5,592 bases of DNA, from contig DATECU010000147.1 of the NCBI GenBank assembly GCA_035286745.1, positions 1 to 5,592 of the forward strand, given 5' to 3'. The notes beneath the pieces were generated by a model. The model had not been told where the DNA came from and did not search any database. It saw only the letters and a program-made list of their open reading frames with translations. The stretch's first letter is position 1, and every line of letters begins with the position of its first letter. The DNA comes from DATECU01 sp035286745. Lineage in GTDB: Bacteria > Acidobacteriota > Vicinamibacteria > Fen-336. Below, one piece after another: positions 5,317 to 5,592 of the stretch. Position numbers and translations under genes: made by a program.

Positions 5317-5592
5317 GACCTTCCCTTTCCGCACCCTGCTGCTGCTGGGCCTGCTGCTGCTCCTGGGTTGCGCCTACGCCGTTTGGTACCATGACACCCG
5401 GTTGCCCCTGCGCGGGCCGGAGGAGCCCCCGCTGACCCTCTTGGTCGAGCCCGGCGCCTCCGCCCTCGAGGTGGGCCGGTCGCTCCACAGCATGGGTTTG
5501 GTGCGACACCCCGAGGTGTTCCACTTGCTGGTCCTGGAACGGCGGGCTTCGGGCAAGATTCGAGCCGGCGAGTATGTGCTGGAGGGGCCGCT
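5288..5592 (+). CDS. mltG: MltG (YceG-like) endolytic transglycosylase, N-terminal part; 3' end beyond the window
   Basis: 101 codons are visible, open to the window edge. It begins with a strongly basic stretch (MPKPARRRPR), then a Leu-rich membrane segment (about residues 16-33), then an extracytoplasmic region from about 45 with LTLLVEPGASALEVGRSLHSMGLV, a FHLLVLERRASGKI segment and RAGEYVLEGP. This matches the LysM-like N-terminal module of MltG. The catalytic part with the expected Glu lies beyond the window. In the family MltG is an inner-membrane lytic transglycosylase that cuts nascent glycan strands and sets their length. The ATG at 5288 overlaps the end of ruvX by 29 bp. No ATG or GTG follows before the membrane segment, and the basic residues are encoded in the overlap, so this start is well supported; a TTG at 5282 is a weaker alternative. 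LLGC (Cys28) resembles a lipobox. Confidence 0.88.
   Translation, partial: MPKPARRRPRTFPFRTLLLLGLLLLLGCAYAVWYHDTRLPLRGPEEPPLTLLVEPGASALEVGRSLHSMGLVRHPEVFHLLVLERRASGKIRAGEYVLEGP

Noticed and set aside
4678..5334. Minus-strand open frame opposite ruvX, running into the kinase start
   Set aside because: It is antisense to the conserved RuvX motifs and its composition is that of a shadow frame; it does not join to the kinase domain in frame.

Overview
The window is very GC-rich, densely coded bacterial DNA with intergenic gaps of 98 bp or less. The mix of families suggests a delta-proteobacterial lineage, most likely Myxococcota or a close relative. It has a Hanks kinase with the HRDVSPSN catalytic loop common in myxobacteria, an EnvC-like protein followed by an S41 protease, and a ruvX-mltG pair. 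The taxonomic call is an inference from gene content, not a placement.

Layout: the axis is a 34-bp divergent region at about 4839-4872. Leftward (minus strand) run four genes in order. The first is a cytoplasmic Ser/Thr protein kinase (4838-3774). After a 98-bp spacer with several inverted repeats comes an AlkP-superfamily phosphohydrolase lipoprotein (3675-1579). Four bases later is an EnvC-like murein hydrolase activator with a degenerate LytM domain (1574-429). After 35 bp comes the N-terminal part of an S41/C-terminal processing protease (393-1, cut by the window edge). Rightward (plus strand) run ruvX/yqgF (4873-5316) and the N-terminal part of mltG (5288 to window end), which overlap by 29 bp.

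How the genes may work together: EnvC-type proteins activate septal amidases, Ctp proteases often control the amount of cell-wall hydrolases, and MltG cuts nascent glycan strands. Both arms therefore carry peptidoglycan-remodelling genes. The kinase could set the state of this group, and the lipoprotein phosphohydrolase could act on an envelope phosphate ester, but neither link is shown by sequence. No RNA genes, mobile elements, CRISPR arrays or canonical intrinsic terminators were seen, and no gene-free stretch exceeds 300 bases. The individual families are known. What is less ordinary is the kinase-phosphohydrolase-EnvC-Ctp order, the symmetric -10 element between the divergent genes, and the cluster of inverted repeats ahead of the lipoprotein gene.
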